Positions 23,705 to 37,923 of a stretch of DNA of 64,000 nt are shown piece by piece; positions within the stretch are counted from its first letter, which is position 1, and every line of letters begins with the position of its first letter. Made by a program: the position numbers and the translations under genes. The stretch is from Anastatus disparis. Lineage: Eukaryota > Arthropoda > Insecta > Hymenoptera > Eupelmidae. Location of the stretch: contig JAFFSR010000239.1 of NCBI GenBank assembly GCA_017163975.1, positions 4,898,001 to 4,962,000 of the forward strand. The letters are read 5' to 3'. The notes beneath the pieces are model-generated. The model did not search any database. It had not been told where the DNA came from and saw only the letters and a list, made by a program, of their open reading frames with translations.

Positions 23705-25799
23705 CAGATTTATTATTATAAGCTTTGATGCATCGATATTGTATTTATATTAATATTATCAAAGAAAAGAATATGTTGTGAATACATTTATGTTTCCAAT
23801 GATGCATTTATATTTTTTTGATGACGTTTCAAAGGTTGTAATAATAAGAGTATTAAATTTTTTATGAAATAATTTATATTTAAATATACTTAAATTATTT
23901 TGCATAATAATTACATATTCAACTTTTCAAAATTTCATTTACAAATGTATAAGTTGAAAGTTAGTATTTTCAATTATTTATTTACCTAACTTAAAATTTG
24001 TCATATTAACTTTAATCCCAAAATTTATTAATTTTAATTAATATATAAATATATGGATGAACTAAATTATTAGATTAAAAACCTTCAAGCAAGAGACACA
24101 TAGTAAGTTTATAAACATATACAAACAGTAAGGTAATAACGAGTAAAATCATCGTAAAATTTAAATCAAATCAACAATTTTTCCAACATTTGCGAGAAAG
24201 CGAGCGCTTTGGGAATCGTAATTTAGAATGAGCTATTATAATATGCATATATACACATATATATCCTATCCAGGAGACACCCAAAGAATAAAAATTTAAG
24301 ATAATACCTTTTTGGAGAAAACAGAAACAAAATTAGCCGTGCAACCTAAAATTCTAATTTTATTAATGACAAAAGTTGCGTATACGAATATATATAAAAT
24401 GTGAAACGTTTGTGTGACAGATGTATCACTAAAGCTACTTCTCTTTATGTTTAGTGGAAGGTCGGCTATATACTTATCTCTTTTTAGCTGTGGTATGAAC
24501 ATAAGGTATACGAGAAACAAGAAACTTGTACTTTTGCACTTTGCAAGCTCAGGTTAAAATTTTACCAAAACGCTTATTACTTCAAAGTACTTGCTTAGCT
24601 TTTAGGTATACATGCATACTTGTTTATTAATAGGGATGTATTCGTTGCTGTTTGAAAGAATAGTGTAACATGAAATGAAGCAAAAAGGAATGTACGGACG
24701 ATATATGAATTAATCTTCGTAACTGACGTTACTTTTGGAAATGTGGCTTTAAAGGACCAATTTGTAAGGGTAAAGGCAAGCTTTTTCATATGACTGAAGC
24801 AAATGTTCAACTAGTTTATCCTAAAGTTATTTTAATACTTTATAAATGGACAGCTTTTCTATCATTATTAGGTAAAATTTCATACGGGTATTACATATCT
24901 TTTAAAAAAGTTATTATCAACTAGATTAGTCATATTATTACATGTATTAATGAAAAGCTTTAGTGTGCACGGATATTTGCAATTGAAATAATTTTTAATG
25001 AACTATGGAATCGCAGTAAAATTTCAATTAAAAATACATTTTCTCTGTATTTTTGATGAATAGGAAAACATACACGAAATACATTAGATTTTCTGATTAT
25101 TTAACGTTGTTGCCGTCCGTTTTTAATTTTTAGTCGTCCTGTATTTTCATTTTCGAAATTTCAACAAATTAACTTGGACACGAATGTGTGTTTGTGTGTG
25201 TTCATGAGTCAGAGCAAACGAATATACATTTCACTTATTACATTGTACAAATATTTACAAACACAAACCACAATTTTATTTTCTTACTACGGAAACTTTA
25301 TGATGAATGATAGAGTTTTTGAAATATTAATATAAAATTTAATAAACAGAAATATAACAAATCAGTATATGTGAATAAAAATGTGGATATGTAAGGAAGG
25401 TTTAGAAATATTAAATCGAAATATATACACGAACAAACATACGTTAAAGTGTATATGAATGTATTGTATACGTATAAATACATGTCAGAATGTAAATAAA
25501 TATAAGTTGTAAGCAGTGTTGGAGAAAATTTTTTGAAAAAACGTTACAGATGCATGTTTTGAACTCGTAGAATTTGGAATATTTTTATGCCAGTGCGTTT
25601 GTTGCACATGTGCTTATTGCGCATGAATATTTGTGTAAATGTTAACATGGATATGTTGATTAACGTCTTGAGATCTTTTCTTTTTTATTATATTAATGAT
25701 CATACGAAATCAATAAAATTTAAAAAAATTATACAAATTAAATTTTATTTTTCTATTTCCAAATGAAGAAGTTTTGACCTCGAAAGTAGAAATGCTTTG

Positions 25800-26180
25800 C
25801 TTTAACACTTAAGTTTACATAGGGCTACCGTTGGCAGTTAGTCTTCGACCCTATATTCCCTGTACGCGTTATACGAGCGACAGTTTGTCAACGAAGCCGC
25901 CCTATTTATTATGCTGTAACGAACCACTTGCGAAGCATTTAGACGCACACAGCGATAAACGGAACCACAAGCTCCCTTAAGAGCACGTTCAATTCCGCGA
26001 CAGCTAGTTTCTCATTTCCTCTTTTTTTATATATGTTTCTTCTTTTTTTGGTAATCGAGCACAGAGAAACGTATGGTACGAACGACGTGAATGTCCTTGA
26101 TGAAATTTCTCTGTAACGATGAGATGCCTGTATTGAATGGCGAAACTGACTAGATGTGGGCGACATAAATCAAAGTACCG
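25800..26180. promoter_or_regulatory. GC-richer non-repetitive island
   Basis: Balanced composition with CpG-containing words (TACGCGTTATACGAGCGAC, AACGAAGCCGCC) and TTTATTATG, against AT-rich flanks. The 75-codon minus frame at 25939-26166 has no recognised domain. A regulatory role is possible but unproven. Confidence 0.2.
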
Positions 26181-27489
26181 ATAACAAGCGGAATTTTGTA
26201 TTAACCTCGGGATATATCAAGTACTTTACAAGTTTGATACAGCAAATAATGAATCACAAAAGACATTATTTCAAACTTCTATTTATTCAAATGGAAAGTT
26301 ACATGCTATTCTATTAAAATTATATATAAGATTAATTATTAATAAATGACTGAAATTAAATGGTAAATAATTTTTATTGTTGAATCTAAAATTCTTTATT
26401 TTAATTACAATTTTCTCTTCTAATAATAATGTAATAATAATACAAAAATAATTTATTTGATCATTAATTCTTTATTACTAGTGTAAAGATGTACTAGAAT
26501 AAAAAAAGTTTATTTGCGAGATAAATTTTAAGCAATGCAAATGACTTATAGAAATATTCCAGAATATTTTAACTAGATTTTTTGGTTAATAATTATACGT
26601 ACAAATAATAATCTTCTTCCTCATCTAACAAGAATAATGTGATGAAGAGAAAATTTAATTTATTTAATTTGTTGAATTTAATAAATTAAATTAATCATAT
26701 TGGTTATTATTCATTCAGTGCTGTTCTCATTCATATAATTTTGTTAATCGCAAGTACGTCATGAAAGTAATTACTTAATTTAAATTATTTTTAATTTTCA
26801 AAAAATAAGCTTAGTTCTTAATATTATTTGATGACATTATTATTAATACTTTTACACAAAATTCATGATAGTACATAAAAAAGTTCCCATAGTAAGAAAG
26901 TGTTAATTACTTATTCCAGTTTTGCAGTGTTGCAAATGCATTCTGGAAAATGAGTAAATATTTTTTTTATTTAAAACTCTGAAACGTAATGATGGAGATT
27001 GAAAGATAAGACAAACATCAAAGCTCAAAATACCTGTTGCTCTCTTATCTCTTATAGATTGCAAATTGATTATTTTGTTTCATTTAATTTGTAATTTAAA
27101 TTTACACTACGTATTTATCATTAGATGTGTTTTATTAGTTCAGATTACTATTAGTACATTATTAAGTTATAGTTAAGATGATAATCAAAGGTGACATCTT
27201 TTTTGTGGCTGAACAAAAATTGTATAATTTAAACTTGAATAAAGGTGATACCAAGAGTAAAAAGGAAGATATCTTAAGAAATCATTTTTCTTCAGTAATT
27301 GCATAAATAAGATGTCATATTTTCTTAATCGAAGATCGAATAGTATTTTTTTTCAAATACAAGCTATACATTACCTTTTCTTGGTCATATAGAGACTGTA
27401 ATCATTTTTCAACGTAGCAAGATCATCCGTTATTCGCCTTGACCGCAGATATACGATATTATACTTTACTAACTTGAACTCAAATTGGC

Positions 27490-27955
27490 ACGGTACTCTA
27501 TGAAATACCACTTTAATATAAGAAGTATCTATTGCTTAATTTGCCTTACATTATATTAAATTATTCGTGAAGTCAAATTTTTTTTTCTGTATATCATCAT
27601 GAAAAAACTCGGTACTGCGTACCAACTTAAAAAAAGGATAGCGAGATTATGGTTTGTCTTTATTTCAATACTTCCTTATTTTTGTTTGTTCCTAAAATTC
27701 TCTTTCCAATTAAAAAACGGGTTTCGACAAAAAAGGATAATTCTCAGATGTATTATAATAGTCCAGAAGATTTTCTTTATCGTTTTCACCGTGGTACTCT
27801 GTTAACTTTTTAATAAGTTAGCAGAGTATCGGTTTTTTCAAAATAGTAAATCGTGACTAAACATCTGATTTCACGGACATTTTGAGGATACTTCACGGCG
27901 AATCATCCAGCAAATACTTTTTTTCAAGTGGTATTTTACTTACTATAATGTCAAA
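27490..27955. mobile_element. Decayed inverted-repeat (foldback) element
   Basis: Three blocks on the left recur inverted and in mirror order on the right. GAAATACCACTT (27502-27513) matches AAGTGGTATTTT. TTCGTGAAGTC (near 27565) matches the inverse of the sequence near 27868-27885. TGAAAAAACTCGGTACTG (27600-27617) matches CAGAGTATCGGTTTTTTCA. The arms are about 130 bp and strongly diverged. A tight hairpin (27793-27830, TACTCTGTTAACTT against AAGTTAGCAGAGTA) sits at the inner edge of the right arm. No target-site duplication or coding frame was found. Confidence 0.45.
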
Positions 27956-30900
27956 TTGATTTGTAATAGACAAAAAATAAGGCTTTTGATATTTCCTATA
28001 ATTTTTATTTTTTAGTTTCTATTTTAACAGTTGATTATCCCTAATATCTAATACTCAATTTTATGCAGACCAACTTTTCTTATTTCAATAAAATGACTAC
28101 AGATATACAGGGGAGTAAAGCACTAGGCACAAAAACGGAAACTAAGTCGACTATTCCCTTAGGTAACCACAACCCTAGCTCAACTTTGCTCACTATAAGA
28201 TCACAAACTTCACCCTTTAGAGTAATAGGAAATTTTACTCCCTCGTTGCAAAACGTAATATTATTCTGATAATATTTTTTAACTTTATTAATTAATAGTG
28301 ATATTTAAATAAATATGTTCATAAAGTATGATTCAAAATTTAAGAGATTCGTTTTTATATATACAATAACTAAAATTAGTAGTTTTTTAATTAAAACTTT
28401 TTTGCATAAAAAGAAAAAAACCAAGAGATTTATTTGACATTTATTATTAAAAGTTTTCTACTTAATCGCATTATTATGAATTTTTTATTGGTATTCTTTA
28501 TAAACCTAATTATATTTTTCATAGTCAAAACATAATATCCATTGCGTAAATTCAGGTTGACTATTTTCTAAAAAATAAAATCCACAAACTAGAACAAGTC
28601 CTCGTTAAACACATGAATATATCCTGTACGTATGTGTGCTGAGAAGCGCATTTCGTTTATAGTTTGTGGAATAAGATTTTTTTTCTTCTTCTAATATATT
28701 ACACTGTCTACGTATACATATATACATTCTAGTATATCTGAGAAGGATATATAACTGTAGCCAGACGAAAATTCATTCGGGTAGCGCCGATATCCCCCAA
28801 CGGGAGAATGAACGGCCTGCATACGACGCCTATACCTTTTTGCCTTCTTTTCTTTTTACCTTTTTTTTCTCTCTGGAAACTTTTTTTTATCTACTTTTTT
28901 CGTGCAAATTGGACAAGATTTAGAGATACGTTTGGTGGGTTAGTTTGTTGGACTATATTTAAAAGTAGAGTTTTATTACATTACCGCTAGCGGCCGTGTT
29001 TTAGTGAACCCATTTCAACATGATTGCAATTTTCTTCTTTTATTAGCCGATAATTAAAGTTCTCTCAAAAATATATCGAGCAAAAGATTATTTTTTTTTA
29101 TTTTCTCTATTTGTATAGAAATTCATTTTTAAACAATAACTTTAAATTATTTCACCAAATCATTAATTTCGCTGGTAAATTAGTAGAGCTAACAAAATTA
29201 ACTAAGGCAAATAAGATAGATAATTTGGCACAGAACCCATCTTAAAAATTTGTTCAAACTTGAAAAAAGTTACTGTAAAAATAAATACAATATAACCAGT
29301 CTCTTGATGGTCGTAACTTGAAAGAAGTGAAGTTTAATTTTTCCATTTAATTTTTTATAAATAAGATTCCATTTCATTTCCAAAATTTACTTTTTCTTCA
29401 TTTTCGTTTTCTCAAGGGTGTCGGAAAACCCATTTTCTATAATTTTTACAATTTACTATTTATATTTATTTTATAGCAGTGAAGTAACAGTATATTACGT
29501 AAAAAGGTACAAAAATAGGATATTACATTCACAAATTGGTTTGTCGTCCAAAGCTTCGCCTAGCTATGCACGAAATTTTTGTAATCTTTTTTTAGTATAA
29601 GTATTTAATATTATTATTTTAAATTTAAATTCTAAAATCAAAGTACAAAATAGTATTGATTAAATAAAGCTAAAAATATATTTTTAAGAAAATTCCGTTA
29701 CAATCAGAATCATATCAATTGATTGATTTTGAATTATTTTCAAGTTAACTTATTCATTATGTTATTTATCTATTGTTTATTTAGATAATTTGGCTACTTC
29801 TTTTAGACAACCAAAGTTCGCATTAATATTAAATTCAATGTATACACATTAGCTCGTTTGTCTTGGCAAAACCATTTCCTTAAATCAATAAAAGTTCTCT
29901 TGATTAAACATATCCATTTCTATGAAAGAAAAAAGCTAAAGTTCTCCATTTTCAATGAAAAAGCTTTATTTTCGATAGCATTAATTTTTTTTTCTGTTTA
30001 TTCATCCGAAAATACAATCACTCTTACGTAGATATACATGAATGCCATTAAGTCGATTCATTAGGGCTAAACTACTATTCGAATTATCGATGCGTATTGC
30101 TACTTCGGTAATCAATGGACTGGAGGTCAAAGAGAAGCGTCTATTCTCTTCTTAGTCTTGAGAGTAGGACAGACGATAGATAAATAGATAGGCGGTGAGG
30201 GAGACAGAGAAAGAGAGAGAGAGATTGCTCAATAATTCGAGGACAACGAGACAGTTACTGAGTTTGATAAGATATCTGGTTCGATGAAATCAAAAGGATG
30301 AGTGTCGAAGTCAATAAGATACATAGAGGAAAAGTAAGAAAATAATCGTTTAGGATGATCGGAATAAGAGTAACAATTTAATGTATAAAAAAATACTAAT
30401 TGTGGGAGCAAAAGTCACTCGCTAGATTAGTTGTCTCTTGTTATGGGAAGTATAAGGGAGGTTTGTGTTGATAATATAGGACATAAAGAGAGAGATAATT
30501 CAGGATGTATGATAGGAAATGTGTGGTTGATGAGACGTGTGAGAGGAATTCAATTGTTTCCTTGTTTGACATTGAATTATGTGTTAAGGGTACAGAAAGA
30601 GAGGGGAGGAGGTAATATTTTGTCCTGTTACTGATGAATGACACTTCAACTTTAACTACTGAGAAAATAGATTACAGCATGTAAACATAATTATTTTTTA
30701 ATGAAGTGAATTTCAATATTAGTTTTGATATAATTGTGTTTAAGAATTGTAAATATCATCAAAAATTTTATCTTAATATTGGAATTAAGGATTGGTAATC
30801 TTTCTTGATTCTTGGAGTTCATAAATAATAAAAAAATGTTACCTGTTTTTATCTAATAATTCTTCCATTTGGGTTTTATAAGTTTGTTTTTTTTTCAAAT

Positions 30901-31914
30901 AAAAATCGTAAAATCGAGTTTTGGTAATGCATCAAAATCCAAAAAATGCAAAAAATAAATGACATCAGATCAAAGTCAGTCAAACTTTTTTTGATTTGTA
31001 AGTTCCCTGCATATACGTGCACATACTCACTCCTATTCATACATGTACGTACAGTCTAAAAAATAGTTTATTTTTATGCCTATTGTTTTTCAAAATTGTC
31101 TTTTTAACCATCCCAAAGTTTCCTCTATGAGGAAACAATTTTTTTTATTTCTATTTGAGCGGAAGAATATAACATAAATCGGTTAAATGTCATTTTTATT
31201 CAGGAATGTGTAAAGGAATAAAAATGGAATGACTTTATTATGCGTAAATAAAAATATCTTTGATACGAAAAATATGATTAACGTGATTTATCTTACATGA
31301 ATATTAAACGAGAATTAAAAAGAAAAACATAATACCCCTTGACATGAAATTTTATCACATATACTTTTTATGATTTATTTAGTTTGATAAATTGTATCGA
31401 ATAATAACAGATATACGAATTGAACAAACAATTTCGACAGATTGTTATAGTTGAAGAAAAATAAAGTACACGTTTAATTTCTTTATATCCGAAAGAATAT
31501 TCCCATGATACTCCCTTCCTCCATAAGATAAATAAAGTTATTACTAACAATAAGTTTATCCAATAAATCTGTCATAATTCAGGCGCGTAAAAAGGATTTT
31601 GTTTGAAAAGTCAATTTCGAACTTTCAACAAAAGCAATTATAAAACAAGAAGATTTTCTCTCTTTCGTATATGTCTACTTGTAAACTTTATGTAAATTTC
31701 TTGTACAACTTTAATTTTAAAATATATACGCAACGGTTTTATCTGATTATATTTATTAACCACTTCAATCATAGTTCACTATTGAACTTTAAACAATCTC
31801 AAATAAATTATTCATTCATGTATTCTTTTACGAATTAATTTAATGTTTATAATATCGTTTCGATTTGATTAACAGCAGTTATGAATTTCATCTTAATAAT
31901 TATTCAAAAGTTAT
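27956..31914. other. Non-coding stretch with several mildly GC-richer blocks
   Basis: 28063-28269 contains a 68-codon ATG frame rich in Ser, Thr and Pro. It is isolated, without splice signals or a recognised domain. 28740-29010 and 30030-30190 are GC-richer and non-repetitive. A short (GA)n run lies at about 30205-30225. 30420-30640 is purine-rich with overlapping frames on both strands. None is called a gene. Confidence 0.5.
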
Positions 31915-32145
31915 GATAAAGAAGGATTCCCACAATCACATATCAAATAACGGAACGCAGGAAAACGTACAAAATTGTTATAAATACTTACATTTAGTAA
32001 AAATATTAGAATTAAAAAAAATAATGAGGAAGAATGAAAGGAAATGTAAGAAAAGAAACGATTAAAATTGTAAAAACAAGTGAAAAAATCAATCTTTTGT
32101 CAGACATTTAAAACTAATAATAGAATAATTAAATAATAATTTTAT
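31915..32145 (+). repeat. Dispersed repeat family, copy C
   Basis: Carries GGATTCCCA, ATCAAATAACGG, AAAACGTACAAAATTGTTA, ACATTTAGTAAAAATA, AAGTGAAAAAATCAA and GTCAGACATTTAAAACTAAT, then AATTAAATAAT. It is collinear with copies A, B and D. The 66-codon open frame here (31865-32065) has no counterpart in the other copies. Confidence 0.6.
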
Positions 32146-32630
32146 AATTATTACGCACACAAAAAAGTAATTAAATATACTAAAAATAAAAATAAAATTC
32201 CAACATTTCATTTTTAAATTGTTTGGAATAACTAAAATATTCATGCAGTTAAATACCTCATAAAAATAAAGCATACATTTATAATTCCATCATTATCTTA
32301 AAAGCTTTTTGTTTTGAATTCATCCATTTAAAGCTGTTATGCGAAATGCTGGCAATTACAATCAGTTGTACGGAAAGTAAACAGTTCAGTTTTTAAAATC
32401 GCAGTCTAAAAAGGGGGGAGGGGTTGAGCATATGCGTGCACTTGGCAATAAAACATATAATAGTTCAACAACATCAAAGAATTCCAAAAGAGGTGTGGTG
32501 TTAACTTTTACTATGGGTTTCACTAAAACCATAATTTAAATCAGTGCAAACGATTTGATGTAAATATGGCTTCAATGTTTTGTACAAAAGAAGCTGTAAA
32601 TCAATGTAAATTAAAGTGTTACATGGTACA

Positions 32631-32634
<4 letters not shown>

Positions 32635-32662
<28 letters not shown>
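32635..32662. repeat. (AG)n microsatellite
   Basis: About 14 uninterrupted AG units. Confidence 0.95.
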
Positions 32663-34499
32663 TAACAAGTTGAATGTACTTTGTTGTTTTGAAAATACTC
32701 TGTTATATCGTTACGTATAGAATGAACAAGAGGTGAAAATTTTTACTGAATGGTATATACACAAGATTTTATTGTCATAAAAGTTTATCTATCAAAAAAA
32801 CAGAGTTATATTGTTTTGTGAACATAGTAACAGATAGCCCAGATTGAAGAGTTTATTAAATTTTCAAAAAAGAAAAAAAAGAAAATTGGGTATATTTTGA
32901 AAGAGCTGTCAACGACACACTTTTGGATTACGAGTTTTTATTAAAAAGCTTAATAGTTACAAATACATTATTTAAATTCAATAATGTATTAAAAAATATA
33001 CTAAAGCATTGTTATGTTAATAATTTGCATTTTGCTAAAGGCGAGACTTAATTCATACACGCACGCATACATACACCCACGCTCACATAAATCCACATTT
33101 TCACCCACATAGTAAGCTTTAGGTTAATTTAATTAGTTAAAAAGTGAAAATCATTGTAACTTTGAAAATATGCTCCACGTAATATTCCCAAAGTATGAAA
33201 AAAATTTTTAGCAATTAAGGTAAAATGTTCTAAAACACTGAAATTACAGTTTTTTGTTTGAACTTTTTTTTGTTAAATTATAAAGTATGTACATTTTTTA
33301 CTCAAATATTTTTTTTTAAATTGCAGTATACTTTTGGTTAGATACGATGTCCAAAATGTACATTTTTGCAAATTATAATTTATGGAAGCTACTGTAATTA
33401 ATCTGGCTAATAGAGAGATTTAATGATTATCTAAAAACTTTCAAATAGCTTATATTCTTTAATTTTTTTACCATAAAAAGCTACTACAAAAGTTGTATCA
33501 AAGTTTAAAAACTTGTCAATTTTGTAAAAATTCTTGAAAGGAAGCCAAAAATGTCCATTTGAAAATTTGATATTTTCGGTCTTTTACAGTCGTTTCAATT
33601 CATTTGGCGTTTGGTACATACTCTAATTTTACTATGATTTTAATTTTTTTTACTGGATAAATCACCAGGGAACATGCTATAAATTTATATTTTTATTCTT
33701 TCCTAAAATGTGTTGAAGTTTTTATTTTTAAAAAGCGTTGATTTAAAATATTAGATATAAATTAAAATAATACTGACATATATAAGAATATTTAACAATA
33801 ACAATATAAGTCATACCATTATCATCTAATTTTGTAGTCGTATTGTAAACTCAATAGATCCTAAAGTTTCTAATTATAAATGAGCAAACAAAATGTTTCG
33901 TATATGTGTACATAGAGTCTAAGAGTCATTGGTACTCAAGAGAAAAGCTTTTGGTTAAAGAGTACTGTAGCGCGTAACTTGTACTATGTGCGCGCACTTT
34001 AATGTTGACTATATGCACGTATATACACGCTTGCGCGTTTAGCAGTAAATCACAATTAGCAAGTTCAAAGAAACTATAAAATTTGTATTAAAATTTTTTA
34101 TATCGAATTTTCGTTTTTTTTGAAATTTACACTTTAAAAAAAAGATGTTTAATAAAATATTTATACTATATTAGTTACTAAATAAAAAGTACATTAAAAT
34201 AAAATTAACTTATGTTTGTTTCCATCTTTTCAGAAAAAAACTTGACGAAATACAGAAATAAATCTAAAAAATCATATTTGCAACTATGCAGCTTCCGGCG
34301 CGCGACACGCCTACGTACTAACGCGTCGTGCTCAAAACCAACAAACCAGGACGTACCTAGTAAAACTTTAATGAGAAACAAAACAAAAATTTTCTTTCTT
34401 TTTATTACTTTTGATTACTTAAAATTGTTTTCTTATCATAGGAATAATCATAATACTATTTAATTAGTTATAATAGCTTTATCAATAAAAACATTTTGA

Positions 34500-34600
34500 T
34501 GTCGCAGACAGGGCCCCGCTTGATACGGCACCAAGCGCTTGAGCCACCTTAATGCGGCTCGCATGATGTCTACTCTTAAAAGTGAACGATGAACGAGCAG
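34500..34600. other. Sharply GC-rich patch with two small hairpins
   Basis: One of the most GC-rich short segments in the window. CGCTTG...CAAGCG (6 bp stem, 9 nt loop) is followed within a few bases by GAGCC...GGCTC (5 bp stem). No known structured RNA family was recognised and it is too short for a tRNA reading. It may be a conserved element or an old insertion remnant. Confidence 0.3.
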
Positions 34601-36481
34601 AAAAAAAGAGAGAGAGAAAAAGATACTTTTTCAGCGCGACAAGTTTTTGCAAACCCTTTTAACAACAGGCTCTCGTCATTTCTCGTATGTTGGCTTTTTT
34701 TTAAAGATTTTTTTTTTATTTTGCATACGCTTATAACTCGAGAATCTTTGATCGTAAACGATGAATCTTGCAGATACGGGTGAAATGTTTACGATTCCGT
34801 TGAGTGCAATTGATTTACTGAGCTTCTATTGTCGGAATGATATACTCCGCTGCTTAAAATAACATTAATATACAATATTTATTTTTTTCTACTTTTTTTT
34901 CATTTTTATCTTGATTAATTTATGTTTTATTTATCGAAAAACTGTTTTAATGAATTAGTTTCAATCCTTATTAAAGATTTTCATCAGGTAATTAATGATG
35001 AAACTTTAATTATATTCTCTCTAATGTTTACCTTACATTATGTATCTAAGTAATTATAGTTTTACTTTAAACGGACAAAATTTATGAAACTTTGTAAAAA
35101 ACAGTTAATTCGGAAAAGAAGAAAAAAGTAAAAGAACAATGTAATTAAAAAATTATATAATTATCTCTCTTAAAATAAGTTAACAGAACCGTAATAAAAT
35201 TTGATTAAATAACAGATAAACTTTTCCTTACCTACCTTTATTTTTTTTATTGCGGTTGACCACGCTAGATTCTTTCCATTCGGCTAATAGGTAGAGTCCA
35301 ATTACATTGAATTATTTTTCATGGTAAAAAAATTTATACATTTCTTTTGCAAATTTTAAAAATTTAAGTACTATTTCGCAGATTTTATGACTATGATAAA
35401 AGATAATCCATAATTTTACTGTAATTTTAACGTGATTTTTTCCTTTGATTTTCTGTTGTAATATTACAGTTTTTTTACTTTATAATTATGTCAATATTGA
35501 ATACAATCATTGAAGCATGAAAATTTAATTAATTTTATTGTTTATCGAACAATTGTTCAAAACATTTTGTGCTTTTAAATAACTTATATTTTATTGTTAT
35601 TCGTTAAGATACTTTGGAAAGAAAAATAGAAAGAAAATATCGACTTTTCGTTAAAGGAAACGAAAGATGCAATCATCAATTAGTTCTCCGAACTTATTTC
35701 TATTTTATCTTCTTTTCTCGTTTTTTAAATGGACAATGAGAGAGAAAAAAGTAATTACGATTTACTTTATTCGATCTGATCATCATTGCCCAGAGGAACG
35801 ATAATGAAGGAATTGGAGAAGAAAAGAGTTCAATGCTTTAATTTCTATTTCTAGTCCTTTTATTTTTAATTTATATTATTCAATATTAAATATTACGATT
35901 TCCTACTTTTACGAACGAATTAATTATCGTGTCATTTTTTTGTTAAATCTCTCAATTTCCATGATACAATTTTAAAATAAAAATATTCTCTTCTTTATAT
36001 TTTTCATTAATCATCTTGAATTTTAATTAGGTAGATAAAACAAAGAAAATTTATGAAATTATTAAAATTTAATAAATCGTTAGAATAATTATAAGCCAAT
36101 AAATGCATAAACTTTATCAGAATCTCCAATTCTCTAGAGTTTCTCACAAACACGCAAATTATCATAATAATAACAAGCTTTCACGCGTTTAGTGGCAAAA
36201 TAATTTAACCCAAGCACATATATCAACGAGATATAAAGCAATCGTATTGAGCACAGTTTGTCACGAAATTTATTCAAAATTAAAAAAAAATGTATATATC
36301 AGTTATTAGAGGCCTTACTGCACTGGATTTTGTGGTTAAAGCGCAAAGAGACAAGCCGACTTGTTATCCATGCCAATAAACTCATCACAATGCGTTTTAG
36401 AATTTCCCTAACTAAAACGGGCACAAAATGTATGTCACATTTATATGATACACTTATACATCGTAAACAAATGTATGTTTG

Positions 36482-36501
36482 TATATATATATATATATAT
36501 A
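36482..36501. repeat. (TA)n microsatellite
   Basis: Ten TA units. Confidence 0.9.
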
Positions 36502-37923
36502 GGATATAAACCGACTAATAACACAAATAAATAATAACGAAACTCGTCTGTGCGTGTGTGTACGTGTAACATATCGTAAATTAGAAATTGAAATATACCT
36601 GTCATTATAACAATACACAGAAATACTCAACGTACGTTGGATTTTAGTCAAATTTTGTACGTAAAGGTAACCATTCGTTATATACCATTAATTCAATGAC
36701 GTTGAATCAATTTCAATTATATAATGGGTACACAGGCTGTCTCTGTTATTTGACCAAAAGGATCGCCATGTGGGTTATATCAGAACAATATACATTTATG
36801 TGTATATTTGTATGTATGATAAAATTAAAGTAATTTTTTTACAGCACAAGGCTGAACTTTGTTTTTTTTTTTGTTACAGGAAATTTGATGGATTAAAGTT
36901 TATGTTTTTTTAAATTATAAATGTTTGTTCGAGAGGATGAAATAATTGTATTTATTTCAATGAAATTATTCGTTCACTCTGCAGTGATTTAATTACGAAA
37001 TATACAACCAGACTATTTTATATTTTGTGATTACGTATGTAAATATTGTTAATTTATGCGGCAAGAAATTTTAGCTTTGATTTGACTAAAAAGTGGAGCC
37101 AGCTTTCATATTTTTTTGGCGTAAATGAAGAGGAATAAATTAAATAACAAGATTAGCGTGAAATGAAACATATTAAATGTATAAACGTTAATATATTAAT
37201 TTTAAAAAAATTAGTATTCAAAAATGTTTGTTGTGCAATGAAATAATCCTTTAATTAATAGTTCTGTATTTTTAAATGTAAAAATAGATTTCCTAAGCAA
37301 ATACCCTGGTAAAAATGTGAATATAAAAAATGGTGTATATAAAAATTTAAGGTTATTAGTAATAATAATGCCAAAGAAATGGCCATAATATGTTGAAAAA
37401 AGCGTTTCCATTTCTACTGGTTATAAAATGGTAAAAATAACGTTTCAATTTTCACCACGATAATAATATTTTAAATAGAAAAACTTACAAAATCACTCTA
37501 CTTTAATGTTTACAATAGAAAAGGCAATCACCTATGCGCGCGTCGTCAATGAATTGTTTGAAATTCTAAATCTATTCCAAGTCAATTTACAGAGCACAAA
37601 AGCAAAGCTAATAGATTTTTTTTCCAAATTTCATTGACTCATTGGCACTTGTATTCTCTTATGCAGATGCAGCTACTTCGCACCTTCGGAAATTGGATTT
37701 ACATAAAATTAATTTGAAATTCTTGGGTGTACATCGATCATTTAATTTTATCTCTAGACAATTGTCCTATTTATTATAGATTTAATTAATGAAGAATTTT
37801 CATAAGATAAGAAAAAGAGATAAAGTAAGGGTAAAGGGAGTGAGAAATAGTATTGTGAAGATAAAAAAAGAGAAGTAGCATATAAATGCCGATAAGACTC
37901 CTGTAAACTATCGATCGATATAT
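36502..37923. other. AT-rich non-coding stretch
   Basis: A strong acceptor-like tract, poly-T followed by GTTACAG, ends at about 36880. The bases after it (GAAATTTG) give no donor nearby, so no exon can be defined. The remainder is AT background. Confidence 0.5.

Larger units (their letters stand above)
22007..27489. other. Long AT-rich non-coding stretch
   Basis: Apart from the inverted repeat at 23630-23704 and the island at 25800-26180, nothing of note. Open frames are short and uncorroborated. 24180-24540 and 24600-24790 are slightly less AT-biased and show no splice-bounded frame. Confidence 0.55.
32146..36480. other. Non-coding AT-rich stretch
   Basis: Contains the (AG)n at 32635-32662, a CACGCA/CATACA-rich tract at 33055-33110, and the GC-rich patch at 34500-34600. 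33120-33700 has words such as AAAATGTACATTTTTGC and AAAATGTCCATTTG that may belong to an old repeat, without definable ends. 36240-36430 is mildly GC-richer. No gene is supported. Confidence 0.5.

Noticed and set aside
28063..28269. 68-codon ATG frame rich in Ser, Thr and Pro
   Set aside because: Composition is slightly coding-like, but it is isolated, short and lacks splice or polyadenylation context.
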